A stretch of DNA of 64,000 bases from Pelobates cultripes (GCA_933207985.1 OW240921.1:102548599-102612598), one strand, 5' to 3'; shown: positions 9,326 through 22,235, numbered from the stretch's first letter. Numbers and translations: made by a program. Notes: generated by a model not told the origin, from the letters alone.

Positions 9326-11429
9326 AGGGAAGCATACTCACAGCGGATGACAGGTATGATTGCCTGCTTGCTTCTTCCTGCAGCTGAGGTACTGCCGCTG
9401 CGGTGCCATCCGCACCCAGTGTCTGAGGATTAGACCAGATAGAATACGTCGGTTGTGCTCTCCTCCTCTTCCTCTATGTGAGTAAGTTATGCTGCTCAGC
9501 CGTGGCTGGATCGAACCCCCCTAGCAAATGGCACCTGGGGTGGAATGCCCCCCCCGGCCCTCAGTTAGTATGCCACTGGTGTTAGTGGATGTGTGCTCGT
9601 GGGGTTAAAAGTTCCCTCTTCCTCTTCCTACCCCAACACAATGCATTGTGGGCACTCACTGACTGCCAAGCTGGGTATGTATAGTTTGGTTATTTATGTA
9701 TAAAGATCTAAAAATTATTTTAAAGTGACAAGAAGTTCCATTATCACCACAAGATATGTTACTATACCAAAGTCTTTCAATAAAGGAATACTTCTATTTA
9801 AATCTAAAAGCACTGTTTCCCAAATCAGCTACTCTTACGGTTTATGAGGTAAAGGGCTTTTTCACTGAGTGTTTGCTGGTTTAAGAGTTTTAAACTAAAA
9901 CCGATATTTGTGATAGTGTGCATTCTATACAATATATGTTATATAATGCAGCCTTTATTTGATGGTGGAGGGCTGTAGCAAAGGCATTGCATATCATTCA
10001 AATTACTTGTTTTGCACTAAAGAAGTCATTTCGATGCTACGCATTGGTAGATATAATTTGCCGTAGTACTCCACTGTTGCTGGGACCCTGGGTTAGGCAC
10101 TATTTTTTTTCAAAATACCAGCTTTAAAAAACTTCTTATATTAATGCTCAATGACTGATCATCAAAGTCACTCACCAATGAAGAACTTAGCCACTTCTAA
10201 CCCCATCAATTGAATACCAGGTTAACATTGATTTGCGTGGGTAAAATTAGACATATCACAGGAACAGTTTATTTTAGGGTCCTGTGAGTATTTTTCTCTA
10301 TCTTGTTATCTTCAGCATTCTCTACTCAGGTTCCTCCAGTTTTTTTTTTTTTATCTATTCAGGAAGAGTTCTTGGTCCGCTGATATCAATTATTCCTGTC
10401 CAGAGGTCAATATGTGGCTACTTCGCAGGGTACAATATTTCCAATAATGGGGTTATGCAACACTTTGAGTGTTTGCACTTTTTTGTTAGTTGTGAGTTTA
10501 TGTATTCAATTTAATTTAATGTGCATTATTATGTAACTTTTTTATTGTTTCGTTTTCATTATTCTCATCAATAAACATACTTTATTGGCATTTTCAAACA
10601 TTGAATGTGCATCTATTTAAAAAAAAAAAAAACTTTTTTATATTTTTTGTACAGTTGTTTGCGGAAAACTGACGTATTTCCACTAAGTGGTAGATGCGTC
10701 AATGTGTGCTTTGTGCAATTGTTTTATGGATTAAGTGCAATATTACTTGTTTCTACTGTTCTCTCTGGAGATAGCAAAATAATAGTTATTATGGCACACT
10801 AAGTACATGCCAGGTGGTACTTTAAGGTCCAGTAAATCACAATGGGGTGAAGGGTACCAATATCACAACTATTCAAAAGCTGTTTTCTGTATTTTCAGAC
10901 GGTTTCAATCTACAACTTTTTTGTTTTCTTTGACTTGAAATAGACGTGACTAAAGTTAACAACTCATGTTTTAGGTATTCTAAAAGATTGCAACCTTGCA
11001 AATGTTTGTTTAATTACAAAAGCAAGTGAGTCAAAATGACTAATCACATCCTCATTCTTTGTGAATTTCTGCCATTAAGAATGTTAAGTTTTGCTTCTTT
11101 CAGTACCCGATTTACTGAAAGAGTAATTTATGCTTGTATTGTTTCTATATATATATATATATATATTTTTTTTTTATCAACTATGAGGGTTTTTTTACTA
11201 AAATGTGAATTTAGAAGAATTGAAAACTGGAATGGACATTTTTGACCTAAGTAATCAAATAGAAAATTAATTTTCCAACTCATTTATTTTTACAAATTTT
11301 GGTCTAAAACTTATTTAAAGTTTGAAAATCCTGATAATCCAAGACTAATATAACTCATGCTGTACTAAAAGTACCCATACATGTTTATTTAGAAGAAGCT
11401 GAATAAAAAACCCCAAATAATGTGGTGGG
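9326..11429. other. Intergenic DNA without recognisable gene
   Basis: Contains GC-richer interspersed-repeat-like sequence at about 9,330-9,670, poly-T/poly-A runs near 10,340 and 10,620, and a (TA)n run at about 11,145-11,166. ORFs are under 80 codons and unconvincing. Confidence 0.5.
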
Positions 11430-11749
11430 TAGTGATGTCCCGAACGGTTCGCCGCGGACTCATCATTGAGTAAACTTTGACCCTGTGCCTCACAGTCAGC
11501 AGACACATTCCAGCCAATCAGCAGCAGACCCTCCCTCCCAGACCCTCCCACCTCCTGGACAGCATCCATTTTGAAGCTGCATTCTTAGTGAGCTGTCCAG
11601 GAGGTGGAGGGTCTGGGAGGGAGGGTCTGCTGCTGATTGGCTGGAATGTGTCTGCTGACTGTGAGGTACAGGGTCAAAGTTTACTCAATGATGAGTCCTT
11701 GGCGAACCGTTCGCAACGGACCGATCATGAACCGTTCGGGACATCACTA
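11430..11749. mobile_element. 320-bp palindromic hAT-type MITE with 8-bp target duplication
   Basis: Begins TAGTGATGTCCCGAACGGTT and ends with its reverse complement. The same 8 bp, GTGGTGGG, flanks it at 11,422-11,429 and 11,750-11,757. An exact 8-bp duplication with TAG-type ends is diagnostic for hAT transposition. The arms continue as near-complete inverted repeats almost to the centre (about 11,590), so it is a foldback element with no transposase. A related terminus occurs at 62,511. Confidence 0.9.
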
Positions 11750-11836
11750 GTGGTGGGTCTTTGTCGCATAGTAGCAAAGGTAAACATGCTCAGCTGTAAT
11801 GAAAATAAGTTGTATTTAGTTATAAATTGTTATACA

Positions 11837-11979
11837 CAGTGGTGTATCCTGGTTTTGTGCTGCCCTAGGCATGGCAAAACTCAGGTGCGTGGGCATTTGG
11901 GGGCGGCTTTTCTTGCCGCTCCCTGGAAAATGCCGCCCAAGGCAAATGCTTTGTTTGCCTCGCTGCTAATATGTCCCTG
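11837..11979. mobile_element. 143-bp hAT-type MITE, short form
   Basis: Begins CAGTGGTGTATCCTGG and ends ATATGTCCCTG. It is flanked by exact 8-bp copies of GTTATACA (11,829-11,836 and 11,980-11,987). Its ends match those of the 1-kb element at 50,488-51,504, so this is an internally deleted short form. The ORF spanning it is chance. Confidence 0.9.
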
Positions 11980-11987
11980 GTTATACA

Positions 11988-12775
11988 AGGAAGAATTTAT
12001 TTAAAAAAAAAAATTTTAAATAAGTTTTTGAATGTTTACTATGTACAAAATGTGCTGAATGTTAGTACACTTTAGCATACTGTCTCTTACAACAAACACA
12101 GAATCTAAATCAGTTTCTTAACTATAAGTCAGCGGTAAAAATTCATATGATTCCTTCATCTCCACCACAAGATGTATGCTGTTTTCTTCTTGTAAGTCAT
12201 CCTATTAATATTATTATTATTATCATTATTATTATTTTATCAATTAAACTGTGCCAATTTATTCCTCAGTACAACATTAAAAAGGCAAACAAATGAAAAC
12301 AAAATAGCCAGCAACTGACAAACAAAATAAACTCAACACTAACAGAAGGAGAAGAGAGCATGTCTCAAATGAACTTACAATTATTAACATGATACATCTT
12401 TATGGTAGTTTCATGACACATTGACATATTTAGGGACATAACATGTGACCAAGCATTAATAAAGTCTTAAGAGTTTACATATAATGTTTTCAAAAGTATA
12501 CTTAAAAACCAAACTAACATATTAATAGTGACTGTGTAAACTGGTCACTTCTGATAAATGGCATTGTGAAGGTTTATCCATTGTTCCAGTAGTTTGGTCA
12601 CTTGATTCAACTGAAATTTGTAAAAGGGCATTTTAATTGTTCTACATAACCAACCATTGGGTCTCTAGATAGACATTTCCAAACTACATCTTTGCTGCTT
12701 TTATCGTTGGGTACTTTAAACTATGCATTGTATCATACTTCACTTGCCTTATTTTTAATAACATTTACTCCTAAA
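11988..12775. other. Intergenic AT-rich DNA
   Basis: No gene recognised. Includes an (ATT)n microsatellite at about 12,206-12,238. Confidence 0.55.
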
Positions 12776-13060
12776 CAGACACTATAGGTACCAAGATCAC
12801 TTCATCTCATTGAAGTGGTCTGGGTGCAATGTTTCTGTCCCCTTAACTCTGTAATTGTATTGGAGGTATCGGAATCTGCAATGATTGTATTGCAGGGTTA
12901 ACAACACTTCTTGTGGCTGTCTACCATAGAGTCACTAGAGGTGCTACCTCATGCTTTGCATGAGGACATCTAGCATCAGCTAAAACCCCATAGGACAGCA
13001 TTTATTCAATGCTTCCCTGTTGGGAAGTCCTAATGTGCTTGCAGCCCTCTTCAAGATTTC
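12776..13060 (+). mobile_element. Fragment of the GGGACACTATAG-type DNA element
   Basis: Begins CAGACACTATAGGTACCAAG and contains a palindromic CACTTC-ATCTCATT-GAAGTGGTCTGG block. The internal CTAGAGGTGC and GCATGAGGACATCTAGCATC motifs are shared with 18,940, 51,624 and 56,624. The right end is missing. Confidence 0.55.
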
Positions 13061-13464
13061 CGTATGATATATAATTATTCATTCATTGCTTTGATATGTG
13101 TGCTTTGAAGATTGTTACATCTTATGTTGCCAAGTGTTACTATCAATGTTGACAAGTCAACCAGATATTAATATTGACTAAGTGCATTGCAGCATTATAA
13201 TTCTCATGTTTTATGCACTGACAGTTAATTTGTTCCTGCTTCTGGTAATGTAAACCTAGTGATGGAATCTTGTCAAATTGTTGTCACTTGTTTTGTTCCA
13301 CTTTCCAATAAATCTGTTTAGGATTTGCCATATTCTTTGACTGTGTTACCTAGACTTGTGCATTAATTGTCCTCTTTGGTGGAAAATATAAAAATAAAAC
13401 AGCTTGCAAAGGTTGCATATCTCTTTTCTGAAGCACTTACGAGCCCTCTTCGAACTCCGCTCAG

Positions 13465-13545
13465 ACTTTCTGTGGCAGTCCAATCACAGACTTCCCAATG
13501 CAGCTCTATGAGAAGGAAGATGCTCTGAGCAATTGCTGCCTCTTG
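13465..13545 (+). repeat. Interspersed repeat, copy 1
   Basis: The segment around GTCCAATCACAGACTTCCCA and the following AAGGAAGATGCTCTG are similar to 57,877-57,960. It is a diverged dispersed repeat of unknown class. Confidence 0.5.
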
Positions 13546-13799
13546 AGTTCAGCTACACTGGGCTAACCAAACCATGAGGTAACAAGAACAGTTATCTGAC
13601 TGACAGCCAGAGGGGTGTAACAAGGTTAGATTATTTTGTAAAACATAAAAGAGGATAGGTTGTTCATCCAAGGAGAAATATGATTGCCATTTAAGAGTCA
13701 AGAGGGATTTTTAATACAAATATTTTGGCATAGTTAGAAATGATTATATTTGTTGTTCTATGTGCCTCATTTTGGATCAACAGCACAACAGCATAAAAT

Positions 13800-13882
13800 A
13801 ATGTGTTTCAAGGTTGACTTGATGGACGTTAGTCTCTATTCAACCTAGACAGAGTTACTATAACTCTGTAACTATGATACAC
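13800..13882 (+). repeat. Short interspersed repeat fragment
   Basis: Contains GGTTGACTTGATGGACGTTA followed by a CAACC then TAACTCTGTAACTATG tail. I recognise this as a tail common in fish and amphibian interspersed repeats. The family name is not assigned. Confidence 0.45.
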
Positions 13883-15345
13883 TCTTCACATATAAACCAG
13901 TTTAGCTAAACTGCTTTAGGTGTCTGGAGCGACCCTTTAAATTAAGCAATTCATTTGGCAACAAAATTCATCTGCCATAGAAATCTTTTAAATTCATTTT
14001 CATTCATGTTTCATAAATTTGAAAATTAATCTAAAGGGATTCTGTGGTAGACAAATTCATTTGTTTAAGGAAGAGTGTATTTGTCATGTGGATTTGTCTT
14101 GTGTTTATAATCTGTAGTGTACCAACTGTCACCATAGTCTCAGCTTAATTGCTACCTCAGCAATAAGATAGTTGCTAAAGTAAAGACTCTCCTCACCCAT
14201 CAAGATCGTCTCTGGCACTAAGGAAGCAGCTGCCATTATCCAGCAACTGACATCTTCAGGTTATGCTTGGAAGCTATTATAAATAAAGTTATTATTATTG
14301 AGTACATTCACAGAAACAAGATTTAGCCAACACATTATCCAGGACTTATGTGCAGTTTTGAATTATAATAACCTAATCTTCCTAATTAATAAATGAAATG
14401 TTCCCCTAACCAGGAGAACAGCATTCGGCAGTACAGATGTTGTGGAATACATCTCTCCTGGTGCTTTGCCAGCATTATGGGAGATATAGTCCATAGCATC
14501 TGGAGTGCCAAAGGTTGCCTACCACTGCCCTAAACATTGGCTTTATATGTGCCTGTGCTACAGGTTCTCTCTCCCAAGGGTAATGGGACTGTGAGCACAA
14601 TGCTTAATTTTGTGTAATTTTTGTTATTAAATTTACCTACAGCTATCTTCAAGTGACTCAACATGCAGTTGGGAAGAGAGATTGTACTAACAGACCCACC
14701 ATAAGTCATCAGGAGATTACTACCACCAGAAGGGCATCTACTGTTTTTGGATCATTATCTTAAGACTAAAGATTATGGCATTCCACATGTTTCCTCAGGT
14801 TCTGAAACAAAACTTATAAAAAACATGAGTAAAAATCTACAAATTGCAAAGAAAGGTGTGGAGCTAAATTTATCCTGTCAAGATCCTGTCAAGATGAGTA
14901 TATGATTGTTAGACTGAGTAGACATGTTAAATTACAAAGGCATGAACATCACAGCAATCAACTTTAAACATTTTGCATATTTGTGCCTCAACAAATTATG
15001 TGCTTGAATGTTAAGATTTATTAAGACATTTGCCCCTAGGATTTAGAGGTGTTTCCTAACTGTTTGACAGGGCATAGATGTATCAAGTGACAGGCATTAA
15101 ATAACAAAAAAAAAACAACAAAAATGCAACAGAACTGTGGTTACGGTATGTTGTAGAAACACTGCAGCTGTTTGAGCAGAAAACGATTTCTAACAGTTGC
15201 CAGTACACATATAGAGACGCACTATGTTTCTATGTTTCACACGGTTTCCACAGAGCTTTATTAATATTGCCTAGGCAGGATACCTGATCATGCACCCCTG
15301 GGCACACATGCAAACACTGCTCTCACATAGAAGCATACATTCACA
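13883..15345. other. Intergenic DNA
   Basis: No gene recognised. A dispersed-repeat fragment lies at 14,425-14,535 (CAGATGTTGTGGAATACATC ... GCATTATGGGAGATATAGTC ... GGAGTGCCAAAGGTTGCCTA). It resembles the degenerate hAT-like type seen intact at 42,945. An ATTATTATT run lies near 14,290. Confidence 0.5.
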
Positions 15346-15612
15346 GATACACTCACCTTCATGGATGTTCACATTTTCTCATTCACCCACTCACTCACTC
15401 ACTCACAGATGCACCATTACAGAAACACATATCACAAACACAGATACACACTGCCACACACATAGACACACAGCCACACATATATACAAACAAATATGCA
15501 ATGCCACGCAAAGACTGACACTGCTGCACACATATACACAGCATATATAAAGAGATATACATAAACAGATATATAAACAGATACACAATTCTACACAAAC
15601 ACACTGTCATAC
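15346..15612. repeat. Degenerate CA-rich tandem array
   Basis: Imperfect CACACA/GATACACA units preceded by CTCACTCACTCACTCA. Apparent ORFs on both strands are repeat artefacts. Confidence 0.85.
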
Positions 15613-15615
15613 ATA

Positions 15616-16015
15616 CAGTCATGGGAAAAAGAAAGTACATCTTTGAATTCTATGTTTCTTTTTGATTCGATGATTCTTTACATATCAGGGCATAATAGCA
15701 ATCATGTGTTCCTTTTTAGGTCTTAAAATTAGGTAAATACAACCTCAGATGAACAATAACAAATTACATATTACATTGTGTTATGATTTGTTTAACAAAA
15801 ATAAAGCCAAAATGGACAAGCCATGTGTGAAAACTACGTACACCCTTGTTGCTTCAGTAGGAATCAACAGGCTAAGTAGCAGACAGATGCTGCTAACCAA
15901 TGCCCTTGATTAATTGATCATCAGCAAGTGTTATCACCTCTATAAAAGCCAAGGTTTTAGCAATTTGCTGGTCTGGAGCATTCAAGTGTGTGTTAACACA
16001 ATGCCAAGGAGATAT
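15616..16015 (+). mobile_element. 5' end of a Tc1-like transposon, truncated
   Basis: Starts just after TA with CAGTCATGGGAAAAAGAAAG, a Tc1-type terminal inverted repeat. It continues through a typical leader to ATGCCAAGGAGA at 16,001, which would encode the M-P-R-R start of a Tc1-like transposase. Homology then stops and AT-rich DNA follows, with no DD34E ORF. The remnant is non-functional. Confidence 0.7.
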
Positions 16016-18100
16016 TAAAAACTTACAGTAGCAAAATGTGAGAGGGAATATTAAAGTGAATGGAGATATTAAATAATATATAAATAAAGTCCAATGCTTG
16101 CACCATGCCCAAAATCAGGCAACCACTGTAACAAACTCATAGCCCAGACTGGGCCAATAGCAGTGTCAAAAAGATATGCTAATAAAACAAATCTATTAGA
16201 TCAATTTCTATTTTTTTAACAGTTTAAAAAAGGAAAGAATCTCCTTGCAGTCATGATTATGCTATGGTATAGACATCATTTTTTGTTAGAAACTTAAACT
16301 TTTTATTATTAAGATTTTTTGGATATAACCCATTGGCCATGTTAGTTGGCAACTCCAAAATTAGATAACACTGCGGCATGCTGGCTAAGAAACTGTAGAA
16401 CTATTATTTTATTTTGTGTCTCATTCAAATTAATTTTGTTAGGAAAAATACATGTGCATACTTACATGCATATACACACATTGATATAGACATATACATT
16501 CATATACATAGCCACAGAAAAATATAGATAGACACATAGATTGATATACATGTACACAGGCTCATAAACAAACACACACATCCATATACTCATATGGATA
16601 CATATAGACACACATACACACAGACTCATACACGTACAAAACAATCACACACAAACATTCATACACACACTTTTTTAAACAGTGAGGTCCATAATACCTC
16701 CATTTTTATCCACAGCCAGTTGCACCTGCTATGCAGTATGTTTTCATATTTGTTCTTAAATACCCTGGCCACATATGACATATTTTCCCCTGTGTTATTT
16801 AAACAGAAAATTGATAGAACGTTTGAGTGCCAACACTAAATTTATGCTATTAAATTGCAGTTTTTTTCTGACTTCTGAATGCAATATTTTATGAGATATG
16901 TATTTGTTTTCGCAGCAACTAGGAAATCAACATTGATGCTGAAATTCGTGCCCATGAAGCTCACAATCTATAGAAGTGTCTCCATACACAGTAAAACAAG
17001 CTGCTTTACAGAGATACAGTATATGTACCATGTCATTTTTAAAAGAACAATCCAGGCACAATAACTACTGTATTACAATGAAGTAAATATGGTGTCTGGA
17101 GTTCCGTGGCACCATTTTACTGTGAAAGAATTTACCTTGTTTCCAAGGTTCAAGCTTATAGGTGTCATATAAGATATCCTATATTAAAATTGGCTAACTT
17201 GGACTCAGGAAATGCTTAATGCTTTAAACAACACCTGAGACCATATATGTCTAGTTCCAGGAGCAGAAAGCCCCAACCTGAGCTTTCTCTCCTAAATCAG
17301 TCTGTTTCTTCTCTTTTCCGGAACGTATCTGTTATATGTACATGACGTTCATCACTATGTTTTATCTGTACTCCTTCCCTGTTATTTCACTCTGTTCCTA
17401 CTCCTGTTCTATGAGTATTTGCACGTAAGCCCTTACTTTTTAATGTATAAAAGCACAAACTGTTAAAAACCGTCAGAGCCTTATTTTGATAACCAACACG
17501 CGTCTGGTGTCTAATTCACGCATCTCCAAGTGCACTTGATACAATTTGGGTTCCCTTGAGTATAACAAGATCGATATTGGATCTATAACATTACCTTCCA
17601 GAGTAAAACCATTTTTGGACATTTTAATACAGAAATAATACCCCAGGGATCTCAACACGCTATTTATATTCTAATGCTTAGCAAATTGATCAGCTGACAC
17701 TCCCAGCCTATCATTGGTCCCCCTCACCAATAAACATGTAAACGTTTTCTAAGCCGTATTCACTCTCAGCCTATCATGCTTGAAGATAGAACCAAAGAAC
17801 TCCAGGTACCATAACCACATAATTGAGAAAAAGTGATTATGGTGCTCAGAGTGTTTCTTTAAATGAGAGTGCATCTTTTACTATTAGGAAATACAATTTG
17901 AACATTATAAAATGCATGACACAGCAAGTAGCCAAGGGCATACCCTAAAGTATTAGAGCTCACCGATCAAGTTACAGTGTGTATTTTCAGAATGTTGCTC
18001 TGCTATTTTATGGCTGTTATTTTTGACCCCCAGCACCACAACTTTCTGGCAATTCTGGAATTTTTTCTCACGTGATAAAGTATGAAAAAAATGAAACTAT
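16016..18100. other. Intergenic AT-rich DNA with small palindromic repeats
   Basis: No gene recognised. It contains a CA-rich array (16,445-16,670). Two diverged copies of a palindromic repeat with the pattern TCCAGGCACAATAAC ... GGTGTCTGGA lie at 17,045-17,105 and 17,797-17,863. Confidence 0.5.
16445..16670. repeat. Degenerate CA-rich tandem array
   Basis: Mixed ATACACACA, CATATAGACA and CACATACACA units, interrupted by AT-rich spacers. Confidence 0.75.
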
Positions 18101-18264
18101 CAGGGTTGTTTACTAAACTGAGAATTCAATGTGAATTCTAACTTAATTTCAAATCAGACTAGCTGAGCTGAAAGCATAGCTGACTTTTTTTTTTTTTTGT
18201 ATTTCTACTATTTTGGCCTTAAATTTGAAATTTACTTTGAATTCTTACTTCAGTAATTGACCTT
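18101..18264. mobile_element. MITE with CAGGGTTGTTTACTAAACTG terminus
   Basis: The left end CAGGGTTGTTTACTAAACTG is followed by GAGAATTCAATGTGAATTC. The right end is a degenerate inverted copy (TTCAGTAATTGACCTTG), and a T16 run lies inside. The ends fit the hAT-like CAGGG class. No exact target duplication is seen. Confidence 0.55.
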
Positions 18265-18939
18265 GAGTATGTTTCCGTTCTCCACAGCATTAGAATAAAT
18301 TAACTCCATAGTGCAATTTTATCTTGAAATGCTTAGTATTAAACGCTATAATTCAACAATAGGATTAATCTAAATCTCTTCATGTGAATCCACTGTCACT
18401 ATAATTAATATCTTATTAACAAAATTTAGAATTTTCTTTAGCTTCAAACTTTCCCTGCGCTTGTGAGGAAAGGCAAGAATAGTAAGTAAGGATTATACAT
18501 GGGAAAACTGAAGCACTGATAAGTGTGCGTAACTGCAGACTTTGGAAAGTTTAGTAAGGCATGTTTTGTGGGTTCCACCTTTCTAGCACAATGTTGACAG
18601 ACCTAGGTCCCTCAAATGGGATATCTGAATCTGTTAAGCCTCAGTCTCTTAAAATATATGCCTAAGCAACTATCCAAATTGCTGAGAGGGAGCAGAGGTG
18701 GGCTGGCAATTGACTCCTGTACCACTAGCAGACAGGGTTGCGGGCTGACATGCAGTCAATCACCCAGGGCCCGACATCAGAGAGCAATCCTCTGTCTGGG
18801 CTTGGATCACTGGCTCTGATTAAAATGTAGTCCCTCCCTGAGCTGACATGGAAATCAAAAAATCTCCCTGTTTGGTCCAGCATTTCCTGACTACATTAAG
18901 AGAGTATGTGGTCTGCACTTCAACAGAGTTCAGATCACA

Positions 18940-19353
18940 TTAAAGGGACACTAAAGTCACCCAGACCACTCCAGCTCAGTGCCAGGTCCCTCAGGTTTTA
19001 ACTATTCAGATGCAAGCATAGCAGTTTCAGAGAATCTGCTATGTTTACATTTGGGGCTAATCCAGCCTCTAGTGGCTGTCTTCCAGACTAGAGGAGCATC
19101 TGCGACACTGGAGGCGAATTTCATCTCCTTCATGCAGAGCATCTATAGGAAAGCGTTGAGAAATGCTTTCCTATTGACAGCTTGAATGCGAGCGCGGCAC
19201 TTGCCGTGCATGCGCATTTGGCTCCAGTGGCGTTGGACGGGTTTTAACCCCTTCAGCGCCACGGGAGGGGGACCCTGAGGGTGGGAGCACCCTCAGGGCA
19301 CTATAGTGTCAGGAACCCCGCTTTGTTTTCCTGACATTATAGTGATCCTTTAA
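18940..19353. mobile_element. TTAA-flanked DNA element, complete copy of the GGGACACTATAG family
   Basis: TTAA (18,940-18,943) is followed by AGGGACACTAAAGTCACCCA. The right end reads GACATTATAGTGATCCT followed by TTAA (19,350-19,353). Inverted ends plus a TTAA flank on both sides suggest a TTAA-targeting, piggyBac-like non-autonomous element of about 406 bp. There is no transposase ORF. Confidence 0.65.
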
Positions 19354-19565
19354 TTACTGTCATTCAGTCAATGATTCAAAATACAACACCCAGTGTACCC
19401 AGAGTAGTGACCAAGCACCAAGACCACCACAGAGTTCTTATATTAATCTGCACCCAACAGAGCTGAAGGCTACATACTCCCTCACTGGACCACCAGTGAT
19501 ATCGGTGATACGCTGCAGAATGCTCTCTACTGGACCATCAGGGATTATGACCCCCTCCTGATAAA

Positions 19566-19780
19566 ATATGATAAAACACAGTCACATTCAGCCACCAGAC
19601 ATAACACAGTCTCCCACACACACTCAGCACCAATACACATGTAACACTCTCTCCCACACACAAAATACCCAGTTGTCACACACAGGCACTACATGCACAC
19701 AACACTTGGCAATCAGACACACAGTCAATAAAACACAACACCACATTTACACACAAAACAGCTGTCACTATTCACAGAAC
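19566..19780. repeat. Degenerate CACACA array
   Basis: Imperfect CACA-rich units with ACACAGTC, CACTCAGC and AACACA variants. Confidence 0.75.
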
Positions 19781-20388
19781 AGAACCCAGGACTCAAGGCA
19801 GTGGCACTTTTCTGGAAAATCTTAAACAGGTTTTGCATATATTTGTTTTTAGTCCATAATGGTAGCCTTAAAAAAGCCATTAAACTTACATGTAATCCAA
19901 TTTTCCTCCTGCAGTAACTTCATCAGGACTGATGATCTTTGGTCCAATCTATCAATATATTGCAAATATTGATGTACTAAAACATGTAAAACCTCTTTCA
20001 TTTTAGGTTCATACATTTGCTACTATTGCCCATGCAGAAGAAAGCTCTCAATAAACCTGCCTGTGAAATAAAATGATCACGAAGCTTACTTAATTTTCTA
20101 CATTGCTGCAGAGGTTACTATATAACTGGTGCCTAATAAACCCTAAAAGTTTATTTATATTTCATTTGACTGGCCAACTCTTCAAAACAGACAGGTAAAC
20201 TGCCACCAACATCATGCACGTGGTTTTGGGCGGTTGGGGGTTGAGGGGGTTTGCAAAAATGGAAACATGGCAGGTTGGGTGGAGAACCAGAAAGGTTGGG
20301 CTTATGAAGCGCAACAAGTTAATGTTACTTATTAAAATAATATTAAAGCAGCTCTGTCACTGTTTGGGGTCTTTGTATATTTTGCAAA

Positions 20389-21561
20389 TGTGACAGATCC
20401 ATCTGAATAGACTGGGATTGCTGGTTCGTCTGTTTTGCCTTTTCGTGGAATTACCTGTTCGTATGCCCCTGTTCGTTTAATTGACTTTACTGCCGAACAA
20501 AACTACCAAATGGACGGCCAAGTAGAAGAGAAGTGTGCTGCTGGTTAACCTCTTGATCCCAATTAGAACGTTGTGGTTAACCACAGACACCTCTCAATTA
20601 AAACCGAATGCAGAGTGGTCGTCGTCCGTATGTCAACCACGAGGCGGCGGCCATTTTAAACAGGCGAAAGACCAGCGGTGTTTGGCCCAGATTCTATGGA
20701 ACTGAAAACGGACACTTTTTCCGCTGAACACCGCTGAAGCCACCGACCTCCCTTCTCAATCGACAAAAGTATACGAACACCGGCCGTTCGGGAGTTTGAA
20801 AGGCACGAATGGACTTAACCCAGATAGCCTTCCCATGGAGTCAATCGCATACCGAAAGACTGTACTAGACTTTGACTCCATGGCGATTGAACTATGCGTA
20901 TGGGATCTGAGCGCTATTCGCCAATAATATGCACTCAGATCCAGGCTATCTGGGGATGTGTTACACGAATGAGAAATGTTCGGCAATTGTAAAGTTATGT
21001 ATTTTTATGTGTTTTTTGGGTTGTATCTAAAATGGCGATTTGCCTCTGTCCTGGGAGATAATTGAATTACTTCTCAATTATCTCCAGGGCAGAGGGGAGG
21101 AAACCATGATGCATGCTGGGAATATTATGTGCCTGTGTGTCCTGAAATGCTGTATGTCCATCTGCCATTACAGTCTCCCATTTGGTCCCCTAGGGGAGTG
21201 TCCACCAAGTGGGAGACCTGCATAAATACGGGCGGGTAGCCCACAGTAAACCCAGTTCATGTTTTACCCTCAATGCGGAGCTTGGTCTCGTTATTGGAGG
21301 GGAATTTACTACACGAATAGCGACTGCCGGATGGAATTATTAGCCGCTTGGGAGATATATGGTTTCGGCTGTTAGCGGCGATTTGTGAGTTTACTGATTG
21401 GGAAGTGAAGTACCCGTACGGGTCCCGTTCGGGAGATTGGAGTATTCCCCTGCTTGCAGTTCGTATGATTGGAGTTGGTACGAATGCAGCTTGCGTTATG
21501 GTGAGAGGGGAGGATTAACTAAATGGCGGTTTTACTATTTGATGCTGAGGGTGCCATTACA
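20389..21561 (+). mobile_element. Solo LTR, family 1 copy A
   Basis: Starts TGTGACAGATCC and ends GTGCCATTACA. It is flanked by GCAAA on both sides (20,384-20,388 and 21,562-21,566), an exact 5-bp target duplication, with no internal coding sequence. The length is 1173 bp. It is co-linear with the solo LTR at 45,629-46,815. Both share AACTGGAAACGGACACTT-type U3 sequence, the palindromic CCAGATAGCC ... GGCTATCTGG block, a GGGAGATAATTG hairpin, a GCATAAATAC TATA-like box and a GGAGCTTGGTCTCGTT-like R/U5. The internal part was presumably lost by LTR-LTR recombination. The retroelement class cannot be told from an LTR alone. Confidence 0.88.
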
Positions 21562-21889
21562 GCAAATAACTCCACTTGAAATCTGGTGGTGACAGGGTGC
21601 AGTGGAAGACGAGTTTTTCTTAACAGAACCTATCTCTCATGGCTGCCTTCATGGTCTTCCTGATGGACTTCCTGATGGTTCTCCTTAGCTCATTGTCATG
21701 GCTCCTGGCTCTTGGCTGCACATAAAAAAGATATTTTATACTTATCTTGGTCGCGGCAGGCAGCTGCCGATCTCCCTCCGTTCCAGTCCCCAGCGGGTGT
21801 GACATTCTAAGTAATGCTGGCTGCTGTGGTTCGGGTTTTTTTAGGAAACTTACCTTCGCCCACATCAAAGATGGTGCCAACGTTCGTGT

Positions 21890-22235
21890 GATTTCACGTC
21901 ATAGACGCACACGGACATTTTGGGGGTCAGAGACAACAAATTACAGCCTAAAGAGGGTTATATAAACCCAAATTACCTTTTTGTCAGTGCCCTGTCGTGG
22001 TTTCAACTAGCTGGTTATCCTAGAGTGTGTTCCTGATTGTGTTTTTCCTGGTATTTGACTTTGGCTTTGTTTCGACTTGCCTGATTTCTGTTATCCTTGA
22101 CTTCTGGCTTTCCTCGTCGCTGTGTCCCTGACCTGGGCAAGTATTTTGACTATTCTCTGGTACGTTAAGGCCAGCCATTCTAAGGTCCATTTAGATGTTA
22201 TCCTTAGTCCTAGGTGTGATACTATTCTCCTGACA
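21890..22235 (+). mobile_element. 3' part of a chromovirus-like LTR
   Basis: From TATATAAA at 21,959, through GCCCTGTCGTGG at 21,989, to CTCCTGACA at 22,235, this parallels the LTR of the complete element at 34,664. Shared features are the TATA box, the GCCCTGTCGTGG start-site motif about 30 bp downstream, the GGCCAGCCATTCTAAGGTCC-like block, and an end in CCTGACA. The upstream half is too diverged to delimit. No PBS or gag follows, so it is a solo or truncated LTR of a related family. Confidence 0.7.
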
